A stretch of 64,000 bases of DNA from Vibrio parahaemolyticus (GTDB lineage: Bacteria; Pseudomonadota; Gammaproteobacteria; Enterobacterales; Vibrionaceae). The notes under the pieces are model-generated. The model ran no database searches. It saw only the letters and a program-made list of their open reading frames with translations, and was not told where the DNA came from. Made by a program: the position numbers and the translations under genes. Below, piece after piece: positions 1-8,623 of the stretch; position 1 is the first letter of the stretch, and the number at the start of each line of letters is the position of its first letter. The stretch spans positions 2,170,001 to 2,234,000 of the forward strand of contig NZ_UHIL01000001.1 in the NCBI RefSeq assembly GCF_900460535.1, read 5' to 3'.

Positions 1-1373
1 CGGATATCATCCACCACCAATATCGAGCGCCCAGCTAAGTCGCTTCGTTCGACAACAGCCAACTCACCCGACGCTGCGCCTTGAGCTTGCCCCTCTTTTA
101 AAGGGATGGAGACTTTAAAGGTTGTACCTTTGCGCTCTTCACTTTCGAAACTGATCTCACCTTGCATTAAATCCACGAGGTTCTTACAAATCGCTAAGCC
201 CAAACCTGAGCCTTCAAAACTGCGTTTTGCCGAGCGGTCAACTTGTACAAAAGGGTCAAACAACGAACTTTGCGCCGCTAACGGTATCCCAATTCCGGTA
301 TCTTCCACCTCAAAAAACGCAGTGCCGTTTACCCACTCGACTCGCAAGACCACGCCGCCCAAATGGGTAAATTTGATCGCGTTCCCAATCAAATTAACTA
401 AGATTTGGGTGATTCGTTCTAAATCGCCAATCAGAAACTCCGGAATGCCTAACTTCTTGTCGATAGAAAAATGAATGCGCTTCTCTGCCGCTTTCGCAGC
501 AAATACGCCCGTAATGGCTTTTTCGAGATCATCCCACGCAAAAACCTTGTCGATAATTTCCATCATGCCAGCATTCATCTTGCTGAAATCGAGCAAGTCG
601 TTGATGATGACGCGAAGTAAATCGCCCGACCGAATCAAATTACCGAGATATTGCCGTTGATCTTCTCCCAACTGAGTTTTGCTTAACAGCTCTGCGCTGC
701 CGAGTACGCCATTTAGTGGCGTTCTTAACTCGTGGTTAATCATCGCGACAAACTCTTTCGTCGCTTTTTCTGACTCTTCCGCTCGCTTTCTTAGCTCGAC
801 TTCACGTTCAAGGCTGAGGTGACGACTGATCACGCCGTGAACCAAATCAGAAACCAGTTCCATTTGTTTGGAGATAAAAGCTTGCTCAATTTGTTCCAAC
901 GACACAGAAAATATCAATTCGCCAACGACTCGCTCATCAATGATGATGGGTAAATGTAGCGCCTCATTCTGCCAATTGGGTGTTCGAGCGATAGGTTTGT
1001 CACTTTTTAGATCCAAATGCCCGAAATGATGACGACGCAAAGAAGTGAGTTGGACAGGATCAAGGTATAAATACGAAGCGGTAATAACAGAATTGGACGT
1101 CAGTTGCTCAAGAAAACTGGCAATCATTGTCTCGTCGAAAGTGCTGGAAAGGAATGTCCGTCCAAACCGAATAAGCGTGGCATCAATTTTTTCTTCAAAC
1201 TCAAACTTGCGCAGATCGCTTTCCGATCGAAGTTCTAGCTTCTTTAACGCGACACTCAATTTTTGCGTCGATTCGTAGAGCTCATAACTTTTTTGCTCTA
1301 AAAGCAGTTCTGCCGCCTTTCTTGAGGCGATTTCTCGTTTGAGTTTCCTTTCTAATGAGGAGTTACCCGTCAT
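1..1373 (-). CDS. hnoK: H-NOX-associated hybrid sensor histidine kinase (HnoK/HqsK type), 3' end outside window
   Basis: Cytoplasmic hybrid kinase expected to pass NO status from H-NOX to a phosphorelay; in V. harveyi the homologous HqsK feeds the LuxU quorum-sensing relay (literature knowledge). I translated the minus strand from the ATG at 1373. A coiled-coil N-terminus (about residues 5-60) leads into a GAF-like sensor region (60-180). The H-box MINHELRTPLNG follows, with the phospho-His near residue 214. Next come the N-box (LVNLIGNAIKF), the G1 box (VEDTGIGIP) and the G2 box (GSGLGLAICKNLV). The receiver domain is just beginning (SILVVDDI) when the window ends, so about 457 residues are visible and the receiver Asp is not. 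No membrane segment is seen. The start lies 7 bp after the hnoX stop, so the two are surely co-transcribed. No frameshift is seen in the visible part. Confidence 0.88.
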   Translation of the reverse strand, partial: MTGNSSLERKLKREIASRKAAELLLEQKSYELYESTQKLSVALKKLELRSESDLRKFEFEEKIDATLIRFGRTFLSSTFDETMIASFLEQLTSNSVITASYLYLDPVQLTSLRRHHFGHLDLKSDKPIARTPNWQNEALHLPIIIDERVVGELIFSVSLEQIEQAFISKQMELVSDLVHGVISRHLSLEREVELRKRAEESEKATKEFVAMINHELRTPLNGVLGSAELLSKTQLGEDQRQYLGNLIRSGDLLRVIINDLLDFSKMNAGMMEIIDKVFAWDDLEKAITGVFAAKAAEKRIHFSIDKKLGIPEFLIGDLERITQILVNLIGNAIKFTHLGGVVLRVEWVNGTAFFEVEDTGIGIPLAAQSSLFDPFVQVDRSAKRSFEGSGLGLAICKNLVDLMQGEISFESEERKGTTFKVSIPLKEGQAQGAASGELAVVERSDLAGRSILVVDDI

Positions 1374-1380
1374 ACTCTTT

Positions 1381-1920
1381 TTATTGTGCCTCCAGCCAAA
1401 ATCGAACTTGGCTTCCGTCTTCGATTTGGTTTTGATGCGTAATATGAATGACCTGTCCAAAGTGCGCAGCACAGCCTTTGAGCAACCCTAAACAAACATG
1501 CGCCATACACCTTGCACTATGGTAGTCGAACACCAGTTCTGACTGTGTTTCGCTGATAAAATCGAACTTAGGCGGATTGGCGTCTGGGTAAAGTTTTTTA
1601 ACTTCTACATGAATAAAGCTTTCTACATGTCGAACAAATTGAAAGGTATTATCGCACTGCTGCAAGCTTGCATGACTGGGAATGGAGCGTAGAAGGTTCA
1701 AAAATACGCTTTCACCAAACACTTCTTGTAACTGCTCTGGGGGAATATCAGAAACTTTGCTGAGATTGACGATCAGTTTGACTAAGTCTCGGTGATCATA
1801 GCTGCCGACAGAGGTATATACCCCTTCGTCATCGGAAAGTTCGAGCACTTGGTCAAGCACTTCAAGTCCAAATTTGCTTTCCACTAACTCCATGAACTCG
1901 GTAAAGATTATCCCTTTCAT
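1381..1920 (-). CDS. hnoX: H-NOX heme nitric-oxide-binding sensor protein
   Basis: Soluble heme-based NO sensor (HNOB family), 179 aa, the usual length of a stand-alone H-NOX. Conserved features are visible. The N-terminus MKGIIFTEFMELVE is typical. The proximal heme-ligand His is at about residue 104 in FIHVEVKKLYP, and the YxSxR heme-propionate motif is YHSAR at about 133-137. NO-bound H-NOX is known to inhibit the partner kinase. The start is the ATG at 1920; an in-frame TTG two codons upstream (1926) would add only two residues and has no better ribosome site. It is the first gene of the hnoX-hnoK operon and is divergent from the Nudix gene, with a 284-bp shared upstream region. Identity is secure; the exact output pathway is inferred from relatives. 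Confidence 0.93.
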   Translation of the reverse strand: MKGIIFTEFMELVESKFGLEVLDQVLELSDDEGVYTSVGSYDHRDLVKLIVNLSKVSDIPPEQLQEVFGESVFLNLLRSIPSHASLQQCDNTFQFVRHVESFIHVEVKKLYPDANPPKFDFISETQSELVFDYHSARCMAHVCLGLLKGCAAHFGQVIHITHQNQIEDGSQVRFWLEAQ

Positions 1921-2204
1921 TGGCAAACACCAACCTCATTGCAACGCCTTAAAAATAAGAATGGTGTATAACCCTATAAGTTTCAAATCAATATGCTTCG
2001 GCAGAGTGAGACACAAAGCACAAAGCAAAAGGTTGCCTAGATGTGAAGCGATTTTCCTTTAACATTTGAGCTTACTGTTTTATTAACAATGAGTCGGAGT
2101 GCACTCACCACTCATTTTCTCACTCAAGCACGCTCGCTTCCGGAATTTAGGGTTATTATCTTGGGTGTATAATAATGAGTAGACACGAAAATTAGGGGTT
2201 CGGT

Positions 2205-2804
2205 TTGGTTATCGACAAAACAAAATTGCTGCAGAACTTTCAATTTCATCTTCCGACGGGGTATCACAAGGAGTCTCTTGCCCGCCTGAATTTTATGAAA
2301 GGTAAACCGCTTCGAGACGCCGCGGTTCTGATTGGTTTTGTGGATAGACCTGAAGGCCTACAAGTGATTTTGACCAAGCGAGCCGAACATCTTCGGCATC
2401 ATCCAGGGCAAATCAGCTTTCCTGGCGGTAAGTTTGAACCCGAAGATATCCATCTGGTGAATACGGCGCTTCGTGAGACTAATGAAGAGGTCGGTATAGA
2501 AGATAAACACATTCATGTGTTCGGTCAGTTGCCAAAACTGCCAACGATTAGTCAATTTAATGTGACACCATTTTTGGCCTTTATTTCTCCAGATTACAAA
2601 ACGCATATTGACCCAAATGAGGTCGAGTCGGTTTTTGAGGTACCAGCCAACCATATTTTGAACCCAAATAAGCTCTACAGCAGTAAGTTTGAGTTAAAAA
2701 GAAGCAGTCATCGTGTATTTGCTATCCCATATCGTCAACATTTCATCTGGGGCATGACGGCGCAGATCATTGAGTCGATGCAAAAGCACATCATTTCCGG
2801 CTAA
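2205..2804 (+). CDS. nudL: CoA pyrophosphatase-type Nudix hydrolase (NudL/YeaB family)
   Basis: Predicted to hydrolyse CoA and CoA derivatives to 3',5'-ADP and phosphopantetheine. The 199-aa protein carries the Nudix box as GGKFEPEDIHLVNTALRETN followed by EEVGI (about residues 67-91). Just before it stands the CoA-subfamily signature LTKRAEHLRHHPGQISFPGG. The start is TTG at 2205, chosen because AGGGG lies at 2193-2197 with seven bases of spacing and no in-frame ATG precedes the conserved N-terminal region. It is monocistronic as far as can be seen, divergent from hnoX. Substrate preference is inferred from the signature. Confidence 0.88.
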   Translation: MVIDKTKLLQNFQFHLPTGYHKESLARLNFMKGKPLRDAAVLIGFVDRPEGLQVILTKRAEHLRHHPGQISFPGGKFEPEDIHLVNTALRETNEEVGIEDKHIHVFGQLPKLPTISQFNVTPFLAFISPDYKTHIDPNEVESVFEVPANHILNPNKLYSSKFELKRSSHRVFAIPYRQHFIWGMTAQIIESMQKHIISG

Positions 2805-3143
2805 ATCTCTCCTCTTTCATTCGATAATGATCATACGACCAATGCGATCATTATGTGCATCAATATTAATAAAACGTTACTTCATAAACATTCATTCACA
2901 TTAGATTAATTTGCCATTTTCACCGCAAACGCTTGCGGTGAAATAAATTTATACAAATCGCCCTATTGATAAGTTTTTCTAATTTTACTCATTAGCAATA
3001 ATCACGAGTAGCACATCATTTTCGTGATAAAAAGCAGGTTTTTGACATATCATTCAATAAGCACAAGCAATACATGATTTAGATCTAATTTTCCTAGTGT
3101 AAAATCTTGCAAAATTGCCCGCGACTTATTTCCTGTTCCCAAA
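2805..3143. other. AT-rich intergenic region between nudL and sdaC
   Basis: No coding sequence or RNA gene recognised. It holds a near-perfect palindrome at 2921-2940 (listed separately). A weaker inverted repeat pairs AATGATC at 2826-2832 with GATCATT further on (about 2846-2852). The remainder, to the sdaC start, is very AT-rich and presumably contains the sdaC promoter. Confidence 0.5.
2921..2940. promoter_or_regulatory. Palindrome resembling a PurR/LacI-family operator
   Basis: CACCGCAA and TTGCGGTG pair perfectly around a four-base centre ACGC. The middle 16 bases match the PurR consensus ACGCAAACGTTTGCGT at 13 of 16 positions. It lies about 200 bp upstream of sdaC and 120 bp downstream of nudL. 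There is no T-run on either side, which argues against a plain terminator. The identity of the regulator is inference. Confidence 0.4.
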
Positions 3144-4412
3144 ATGAGTAACTCAAAAATGAATACAACTACTTCTGCGGTTTCTACCGCACAATCGTCT
3201 AGTAAGTTTACTTACAAAGACTTCACCTGGTGTCTGTCTCTGTTCGGCACGGCAGTAGGTGCAGGTGTACTTTTCCTTCCTATTAAAGCTGGTGCGGGTG
3301 GTTTTTGGCCATTAGTAATCCTAGCTCTAATCGCGGCACCAATGACTTGGTTCGCACACAAATCTCTAGCTCGCTTCGTTCTTTCAGCTAAGAACCCAGA
3401 AGCAGACATCACTGACACAGTAGAAGAACACTTCGGTAAAACTGGCGCAAACCTTATTACGTTCGCATACTTCTTCGCTATTTACCCAATCGTACTTATC
3501 TACGGTGTTGGTATCACAAACACGGTTGACTCTTTCCTAGTTAACCAAATGGGCATGGAATCGATTCCTCGCTGGCTACTTTCTGGTGCGCTTATCGCAG
3601 CAATGACAGCAGGCGTAGTATTCGGTAAAGAACTGATGCTGAAAGCAACTTCAGCAATGGTTTACCCTCTAGTGTTCATCCTATTGGCGTTGTCTTTCTA
3701 CCTAATCCCTGAGTGGAACACGTCCATGATCGAAGTGGCTCCAGACTGGGCTGCAATGCCAACTATCGTTTGGTTAGCAATTCCTATCATCGTATTCTCA
3801 TTCAACCACAGCCCAATCATTTCTCAGTTCTCTAAAGAGCAACGCATGCAATACGGCGACGAAGCTTACAAGAAAACAGACATGATCACTGGCGGTGCAG
3901 CGATGATGCTAATGGGCTTTGTTATGTTCTTCGTATTCTCTGTAGTGCTTTCTCTATCTCCAGAGCAACTAGCATCTGCGAAAGAACAAAACATCTCTGT
4001 ACTTTCTTACCTAGCGAACATCCACGAATCTCCACTGATCTCTTACATGGGTCCATTGGTTGCATTCGCGGCGATCACTTCTAGCTACTTCGGTCACTTC
4101 CTAGGTGCACACGAAGGTCTAGTAGGTCTAATCAAATCTCGCTCACAATCTCCAGTAAGCAAGATCGAAAAAGGTTCTCTACTGTTCATCGTTATCACTA
4201 CTTGGATTGTGGCTATCGTTAACCCAAGCATCCTAGGCATGATCGAAACAATGGGCGCGCCAATGATTGCGGCAATCCTATTCTTGATGCCTGTATTCGC
4301 GATGCAAAAAGTTCCAGCAATGGCGAAGTACAAAACTTCAGCACCTGTGCAAATTTTCACAGCAATCTGTGGTCTTGCAGCAATTACTTCTGTAATCTAC
4401 GGCGCTCTTTAA
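3144..4412 (+). CDS. sdaC: Serine/proton symporter of the HAAAP family
   Basis: Inner-membrane amino-acid permease, 422 aa, the usual length for SdaC/TdcC-type carriers. A short hydrophilic Ser/Thr-rich N-terminus precedes about eleven hydrophobic segments. The first carries LFGTAVGAGVLFLPIKAGAGG, the helix-breaking Gly-rich motif of the amino-acid/polyamine/organocation superfamily. The motif IVFSFNHSPIISQFS in the middle is typical of HAAAP serine carriers. It sits directly upstream of the serine deaminase gene, which supports serine as substrate. A hairpin at 4465-4492 separates the two, so sdaA may be reached by partial readthrough or by its own promoter. Two in-frame ATGs (3144, 3159) are possible starts; neither has a strong ribosome site. 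Confidence 0.9.
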   Translation: MSNSKMNTTTSAVSTAQSSSKFTYKDFTWCLSLFGTAVGAGVLFLPIKAGAGGFWPLVILALIAAPMTWFAHKSLARFVLSAKNPEADITDTVEEHFGKTGANLITFAYFFAIYPIVLIYGVGITNTVDSFLVNQMGMESIPRWLLSGALIAAMTAGVVFGKELMLKATSAMVYPLVFILLALSFYLIPEWNTSMIEVAPDWAAMPTIVWLAIPIIVFSFNHSPIISQFSKEQRMQYGDEAYKKTDMITGGAAMMLMGFVMFFVFSVVLSLSPEQLASAKEQNISVLSYLANIHESPLISYMGPLVAFAAITSSYFGHFLGAHEGLVGLIKSRSQSPVSKIEKGSLLFIVITTWIVAIVNPSILGMIETMGAPMIAAILFLMPVFAMQKVPAMAKYKTSAPVQIFTAICGLAAITSVIYGAL

Positions 4413-4464
4413 TCATCCCTGTTTTTTAACAGAATGATTAATCCAAAAATATAACGATAAAATT

Positions 4465-4496
4465 AAGCCTCCCAACTCCCCTTGGGAGGCTTTCTT
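4465..4496 (+). terminator. Rho-independent terminator after sdaC
   Basis: AAGCCTCCCA (4465-4474) pairs with TGGGAGGCTT (4483-4492) around an eight-base loop and is followed by TTC-rich sequence. It lies only 15 bp before the sdaA start, so it may act as an attenuator between the two genes. Confidence 0.75.
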
Positions 4497-4510
4497 CTGA
4501 GGTAATCGAT

Positions 4511-5872
4511 ATGATTAGTGTTTTTGATATCTATAAAATCGGTGTTGGTCCTTCAAGCTCACACACTGTAGGCCCAATGAAAGCGGGTAAAGAGTTTATT
4601 GATGATCTTCGTGCAATGGGAAAACTGCGCGACATCACTAAAATCACCGTTGACGTTTATGGATCACTATCACTGACAGGGAAAGGTCACCACACAGATA
4701 TTGCTATCATCATGGGTCTTGCGGGCAACTCCCCTGAGAAAGTTGATATCGATTCTATTCCGGGCTTCATCGCTCGCGTAGAAGAAACTGAGCGCCTTCC
4801 TGTTGGCATGCACTGTCATACAGTATCGTTCCCACGTGAAGGTGGAATGAACTTCCACAAAACGAACCTTGAGCTACACGAAAACGGCATGCAAATCCAC
4901 GCTTGGATTGATGACGAAAAAGCGTACTCAAAAACTTACTACTCTATCGGTGGTGGCTTCATCGTTGATGAAGAGAACTTCGGTAAAGAAGCTGAGAACC
5001 CAATCAAGGTTCCTTACGAGTTCACAACAGCTGAAGAGCTGGTTAACCAGTGTAAAGAAAGCGGTCTTTCTATCAGCGCGCTGGTGATGAAGAACGAACA
5101 AGCACTTCACTCAGACGAAGAAACTCGTACTTACTTCGCGAACATCTGGCGCACGATGCGCGAATGTATGGATCGCGGTATGAACGAAGAAGGCATTCTG
5201 CCTGGCCCACTACGTGTACCTCGTCGTGCTGCAGCACTTCGTCAGCAACTGCTTACTTCTGAGAAAACAACGAACGACCCAATGTCTGTTGTTGACTGGG
5301 TAAACATGTTCGCTTTCGCAGTAAACGAAGAGAACGCAGCCGGTGGCCGTGTTGTTACCGCACCGACTAACGGCGCTTGTGGCATCATCCCAGCAGTATT
5401 GGCTTACTACGACAAGTTCATCCAAACTGTGACTGAAAAAGATTACATCCGTTACTTTGCCGCTTCTGGCGCAATCGGTGGTCTTTACAAGCGCAACGCG
5501 TCAATCTCTGGTGCAGAGGTTGGCTGCCAGGGTGAAGTTGGTGTGGCATGTTCTATGGCGGCGGCTGGTCTTGCAGAGCTTATGGGTGGTAGCCCAGAGC
5601 AAGTATGTATGGCAGCAGAAATCGCGATGGAGCACAACCTAGGTCTAACTTGTGACCCAGTTGCAGGTCAGGTTCAAGTTCCATGTATCGAGCGTAACGG
5701 TATCGCAGCTGTAAAAGCGATCAACTCAACTCGTATGGCACTACGTCGTTCTTCTGCTCCTACTGTATCTCTAGATAAAGTTATCGAAACAATGCTAGAG
5801 ACTGGTAAGGACATGAACGCGAAATACCGCGAAACTTCTCAAGGCGGTCTAGCAATCAAAGTGATTTGCTAA
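4511..5872 (+). CDS. sdaA: L-serine ammonia-lyase (iron-sulfur type)
   Basis: Converts L-serine to pyruvate and ammonia in the cytoplasm. The single 453-aa chain has the beta domain first ([14 protein letters not shown], residues about 13-26) and the catalytic alpha domain after about residue 190. Cysteines for the [4Fe-4S] cluster are visible in [29 protein letters not shown] and [19 protein letters not shown]. The length and undivided architecture match SdaA/SdaB of enteric bacteria. GAGG at 4499-4502 precedes the ATG. With sdaC upstream it forms a serine-catabolic pair, and a strong terminator follows at 5901. It could equally be called sdaB; the distinction between paralogues cannot be made here. 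Confidence 0.95.
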   Translation: MISVFDIYKIGVGPSSSHTVGPMKAGKEFIDDLRAMGKLRDITKITVDVYGSLSLTGKGHHTDIAIIMGLAGNSPEKVDIDSIPGFIARVEETERLPVGMHCHTVSFPREGGMNFHKTNLELHENGMQIHAWIDDEKAYSKTYYSIGGGFIVDEENFGKEAENPIKVPYEFTTAEELVNQCKESGLSISALVMKNEQALHSDEETRTYFANIWRTMRECMDRGMNEEGILPGPLRVPRRAAALRQQLLTSEKTTNDPMSVVDWVNMFAFAVNEENAAGGRVVTAPTNGACGIIPAVLAYYDKFIQTVTEKDYIRYFAASGAIGGLYKRNASISGAEVGCQGEVGVACSMAAAGLAELMGGSPEQVCMAAEIAMEHNLGLTCDPVAGQVQVPCIERNGIAAVKAINSTRMALRRSSAPTVSLDKVIETMLETGKDMNAKYRETSQGGLAIKVIC

Positions 5873-5900
5873 CCGTCTCGTTATAAAAAAGATATCGATA

Positions 5901-5928
5901 AGCCCGAGTGAATACTCGGGCTTTTTTT
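5901..5928 (+). terminator. Rho-independent terminator after sdaA
   Basis: AGCCCGAGT pairs with ACTCGGGCT around GAAT and is followed by seven T residues. Confidence 0.9.
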
Positions 5929-6175
5929 ATCTAAAATACGATGAGGCATGTGCATTCAAATGCATTTGAAGCATCACCCGTCATTGCCTTATTCCTGCCG
6001 ATATTTTTGTCTGTTCCGGCTAAAAACCAGTCAGAGCCTACTCTCGCTGTAGCTCATAAAAAAAACTAAAACTGTTACTATATCCAAATGTTTAGGATAT
6101 CCCCGTACAAAATCACACCCTTCACTTCTCATTATTGATAACGTAGCCAAAATTTAAATTGGAGCTTATCAACAC
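5929..6175. other. Intergenic region upstream of the winged-helix/EAL gene
   Basis: No gene seen. The perfect 16-bp palindrome TTCAAATGCATTTGAA lies at 5955-5970, about 205 bp before the next start. The rest is AT-rich. GGAG near 6162-6165 is the likely ribosome site of the next gene, although its spacing to the ATG is long (about 10 bp). Confidence 0.5.
5955..5970. promoter_or_regulatory. Perfect 16-bp palindrome, possible operator
   Basis: TTCAAATG/CATTTGAA is an uninterrupted inverted repeat in the region before the membrane-bound winged-helix/EAL gene. No regulator can be named. Confidence 0.35.
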
Positions 6176-7891
6176 ATGATTAGGTTTGAACTTGGAAACC
6201 AAATCTGCGTTTGCTTGTCCGAAAACGACATTTCTTTAGAGATCAACAACACACTCCACCACGCCATCCCTGTTAGTTCAAATGAGTATGCCATTCTTTC
6301 AACTATTGCTACTTACGGCAGTTTAAATGCGCCGATCAGTCAGCGCGTTATTGAGAGAAAAATCACTCAACACTACAAGATGGCTTTGCCAGAAAATGGA
6401 TTTAAAAACGCGGTGGCAGCATTGAGAAAGAAGTTTCGCAAGCTCACGGAAGATCACGTTTCTCCCACGAGAAACATCATAGAAAACATTCACAGGACGG
6501 GATATTTCATCCCTTTTACCATGCTACATACTCATCAAAGCGGCATCTATCAACAGAAGAGAATCAACCAACACACGAAAAACAGCGTCAGAAAAGCCCT
6601 TCGTATTTGCTTGCGGAATAAAAGGATATACACCGACATCGCTTGGGTGCTGCTGGTTACTACAGCTATCTTTTTCTCGGTCTGCTATTACGCCATCAAC
6701 AGCATTGTGAAACACAACTATTTAGATAGCGCATTGGACATTGCCGACAGCCTGTCTCAGATGAGTTGCTATGCTGATGAAGACCAACTAAAAGGGTTGT
6801 TTGATAACGTAAAGCTCGTTGAATCCAGCATGATGTTGGATCGCTTTAATATTCGCTGCTTGGTCACGCCAGAGGCGGTGGTTCCCGTCAGCCAAAAAGC
6901 GTTCAACGAGTGGAGCGATAACAGCAATTACACGACTCAATCCTTCGACATCAACAACGCCACCATTTTAGTTCGTGTGAAAAACATCAACTTACAGAAT
7001 AACGTGGAGAGCCACATCTCGCGCTTTTTCCTTTCCGGGATGAAGCTTTACACCAACACAGGTACATCGTTCGAAATTGGCAATACCAACGGGCGATACT
7101 TTCACTATCAAATTAAAGATACAGGCTATAAAGAGGTGTATTACATCTCAGGACCTTTTAAGAGCATCATTTTGTTGAGCCTGTTCTTTCTGGTGATACT
7201 AAGACATCGGTCGCTACAAGCGTTCATCACCTATCTGTTTGCTATTCGAGAATTTCATATCAAGCTCGAACCGATCTACAACACCTCAACGCAACAAAAT
7301 ATTCACTACGAAGCCCTTTCTCGATTCAAAGTGAAGAACACCCAAAGGTTCATCGAAACACTCATCAGCAATGGACTGCTTTTGATCCACACGATCTTGG
7401 TGATCCGAGCAATTTACGCCAAACAGCCGACTTTGTTGGTGCCCATCAGCATCAATGTGTGCCCTTCTCTTCTGCGAGGCAGAAACTTCTCGACTCTTTA
7501 TCAAGAACTCGCGAGCAGAGACTGCCGATTACTGACCATCGAAATCACGGAGAACGCGTCCATGTACTACACCTCCGAGATCTACGACAACGTCGCGAAA
7601 CTAAAATTACTGAGCTGCAAAATCAGCATTGATGACTTTGGTACTGGCAACAACAACGTGTCACTTATCAGCAAAATCAATCCAGATTATTTGAAAATAG
7701 ATCGGGAGTTTGTGATTGGTTTAAAGTCGGATGATAAGAAAGTGGAAACGCTGCGTCAGTTGATTGCGATGGGAAACACTTACCGCTGCACAGTCATCGT
7801 CGAAGGCGTCGAAACCGCAGATAGTGCTCACTTACTCACAACGTTAGGAGCCTACATTCATCAAGGTTACTTCTATCCTCTGCATTTCTAG
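6176..7891 (+). CDS. Membrane protein: winged-helix DNA-binding domain, periplasmic domain and c-di-GMP EAL phosphodiesterase
   Basis: The 571-aa protein has an unusual order. An OmpR/ToxR-type winged helix spans about residues 28-115 (ending NIHRTGYFIPF). A basic linker and a membrane helix at about 154-176 follow, then a periplasmic region of roughly 150 residues, a second helix at about 327-345, and a cytoplasmic EAL domain from about 360 to the end. EAL signature residues appear intact: E379 in EALSRF, N427 in PISINV, E456 in EITEN, D486-D487 in IDDFGTG, K507 in DYLKID, EGVET, and QGYFYP at the C-terminus. It is therefore probably an active c-di-GMP phosphodiesterase. It could be a one-step device linking a periplasmic signal to transcription and c-di-GMP turnover. 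No symbol is known to me. The neighbours are unrelated, so the gene is probably monocistronic. Confidence 0.85.
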   Translation: MIRFELGNQICVCLSENDISLEINNTLHHAIPVSSNEYAILSTIATYGSLNAPISQRVIERKITQHYKMALPENGFKNAVAALRKKFRKLTEDHVSPTRNIIENIHRTGYFIPFTMLHTHQSGIYQQKRINQHTKNSVRKALRICLRNKRIYTDIAWVLLVTTAIFFSVCYYAINSIVKHNYLDSALDIADSLSQMSCYADEDQLKGLFDNVKLVESSMMLDRFNIRCLVTPEAVVPVSQKAFNEWSDNSNYTTQSFDINNATILVRVKNINLQNNVESHISRFFLSGMKLYTNTGTSFEIGNTNGRYFHYQIKDTGYKEVYYISGPFKSIILLSLFFLVILRHRSLQAFITYLFAIREFHIKLEPIYNTSTQQNIHYEALSRFKVKNTQRFIETLISNGLLLIHTILVIRAIYAKQPTLLVPISINVCPSLLRGRNFSTLYQELASRDCRLLTIEITENASMYYTSEIYDNVAKLKLLSCKISIDDFGTGNNNVSLISKINPDYLKIDREFVIGLKSDDKKVETLRQLIAMGNTYRCTVIVEGVETADSAHLLTTLGAYIHQGYFYPLHF

Positions 7892-7923
7892 CTTTTCTTA
7901 ATGCCGCGAGTTACTTAAACTAG

Positions 7924-7984
7924 CTGATACCCAAATGACTTCATAATGCATTCGCGCAAAGTGTGCGAAGTGATTTGGGTATCA
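7924..7984. repeat. Palindromic intergenic repeat (MITE-like hairpin)
   Basis: The left arm TGATACCCAAATGACTT and the right arm AAGTGATTTGGGTATCA are reverse complements over 17 bases except for one. The 27-base centre includes GCATTCGCGCAAAGTGTGCG. I recognise this type (GATACCC...GGGTATC with ACTTCA near the tip) as a dispersed Vibrio/gamma-proteobacterial element from memory. A diverged half copy occurs at 30282-30304 in this same window. It occupies the gap before the acetyltransferase gene, which argues against a far-upstream start for that gene. Confidence 0.75.
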
Positions 7985-8073
7985 CTAGCGTCTATAACTG
8001 GATGAAAGTTAAAGACGTTCGTACATTTTTGTTAGGTGGTGAGATCATCCACCACCCACTCGTGATTGAAACC

Positions 8074-8541
8074 ATGATTGCTATTAAACCAACCAAACTG
8101 AAAGATTTTTCGAGTTTGATGCAATTGGACGTGCAGGAAGAGCAAATAGGATTTGCCAAGCCGTTTGAACAGGCTTACCAAAAGCGAAACAAGTCAGAAG
8201 TATTTTTTACTATTTATTCGGACTACCTAACCGTTGGCTATCTGATCATCGACAAAGGGTTTGCTCAGCATGCTCCTTTTGCAATGCGGCATGAGTTGGG
8301 CCTTAATTATTTGATGATTGATCGCCGCTTTCAACGCCAAGGTATTGGTGCAGAGGCGCTGAAAAAACTGTTTGTGTACGCATATACCATCGACCCAGAG
8401 AGCACCTCGCTTTGCGTGACGGTGCCAAATAGCCATCAAGGCGCACTCGACTTTTTCTTGGCTTGTGGCTTTACCAACACAGAAAAAGCCATTTATGGCG
8501 AGCAAGAAAAAGAATGGTTGATGCGTCACCCGCTTGGTTAA
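8074..8541 (+). CDS. GNAT-family N-acetyltransferase
   Basis: Predicted acetyl-CoA-dependent N-acetyltransferase, 155 aa from the ATG at 8074 (MIAIKPTKLKDF, a normal GNAT beginning). The acetyl-CoA loop is visible as RRFQRQGIGAEALKKL (motif A, R/Q-x-x-G-x-G/A), followed by the motif-B-like FFLACGFTNTEKAIYG. The reading frame stays open upstream to a GTG at 7963 and an ATG at 8002. The first lies inside the palindromic repeat, so the shorter form is preferred; neither start has a strong ribosome site. The substrate is unknown. A perfect terminator follows at 8568. Confidence 0.75.
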   Translation: MIAIKPTKLKDFSSLMQLDVQEEQIGFAKPFEQAYQKRNKSEVFFTIYSDYLTVGYLIIDKGFAQHAPFAMRHELGLNYLMIDRRFQRQGIGAEALKKLFVYAYTIDPESTSLCVTVPNSHQGALDFFLACGFTNTEKAIYGEQEKEWLMRHPLG

Positions 8542-8567
8542 ACGCTCAATAACCAAACGCTAGATAA

Positions 8568-8600
8568 AACAAAGGCAAGCGATAGGCTTGCCTTTGTTAT
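8568..8600. terminator. Bidirectional terminator between the acetyltransferase gene and queD
   Basis: Perfect 13-bp stem AACAAAGGCAAGC / GCTTGCCTTTGTT with loop GATAG. A and T tracts on both sides suit the two convergent genes. Confidence 0.85.
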
Positions 8601-8623
8601 TGAACATGGGATTACTACGAAGG

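Noticed and set aside
106..1278. Plus-strand open frames at the left edge
   Set aside because: They are antisense to the hybrid kinase, whose minus-strand translation gives clear H, N and G boxes.
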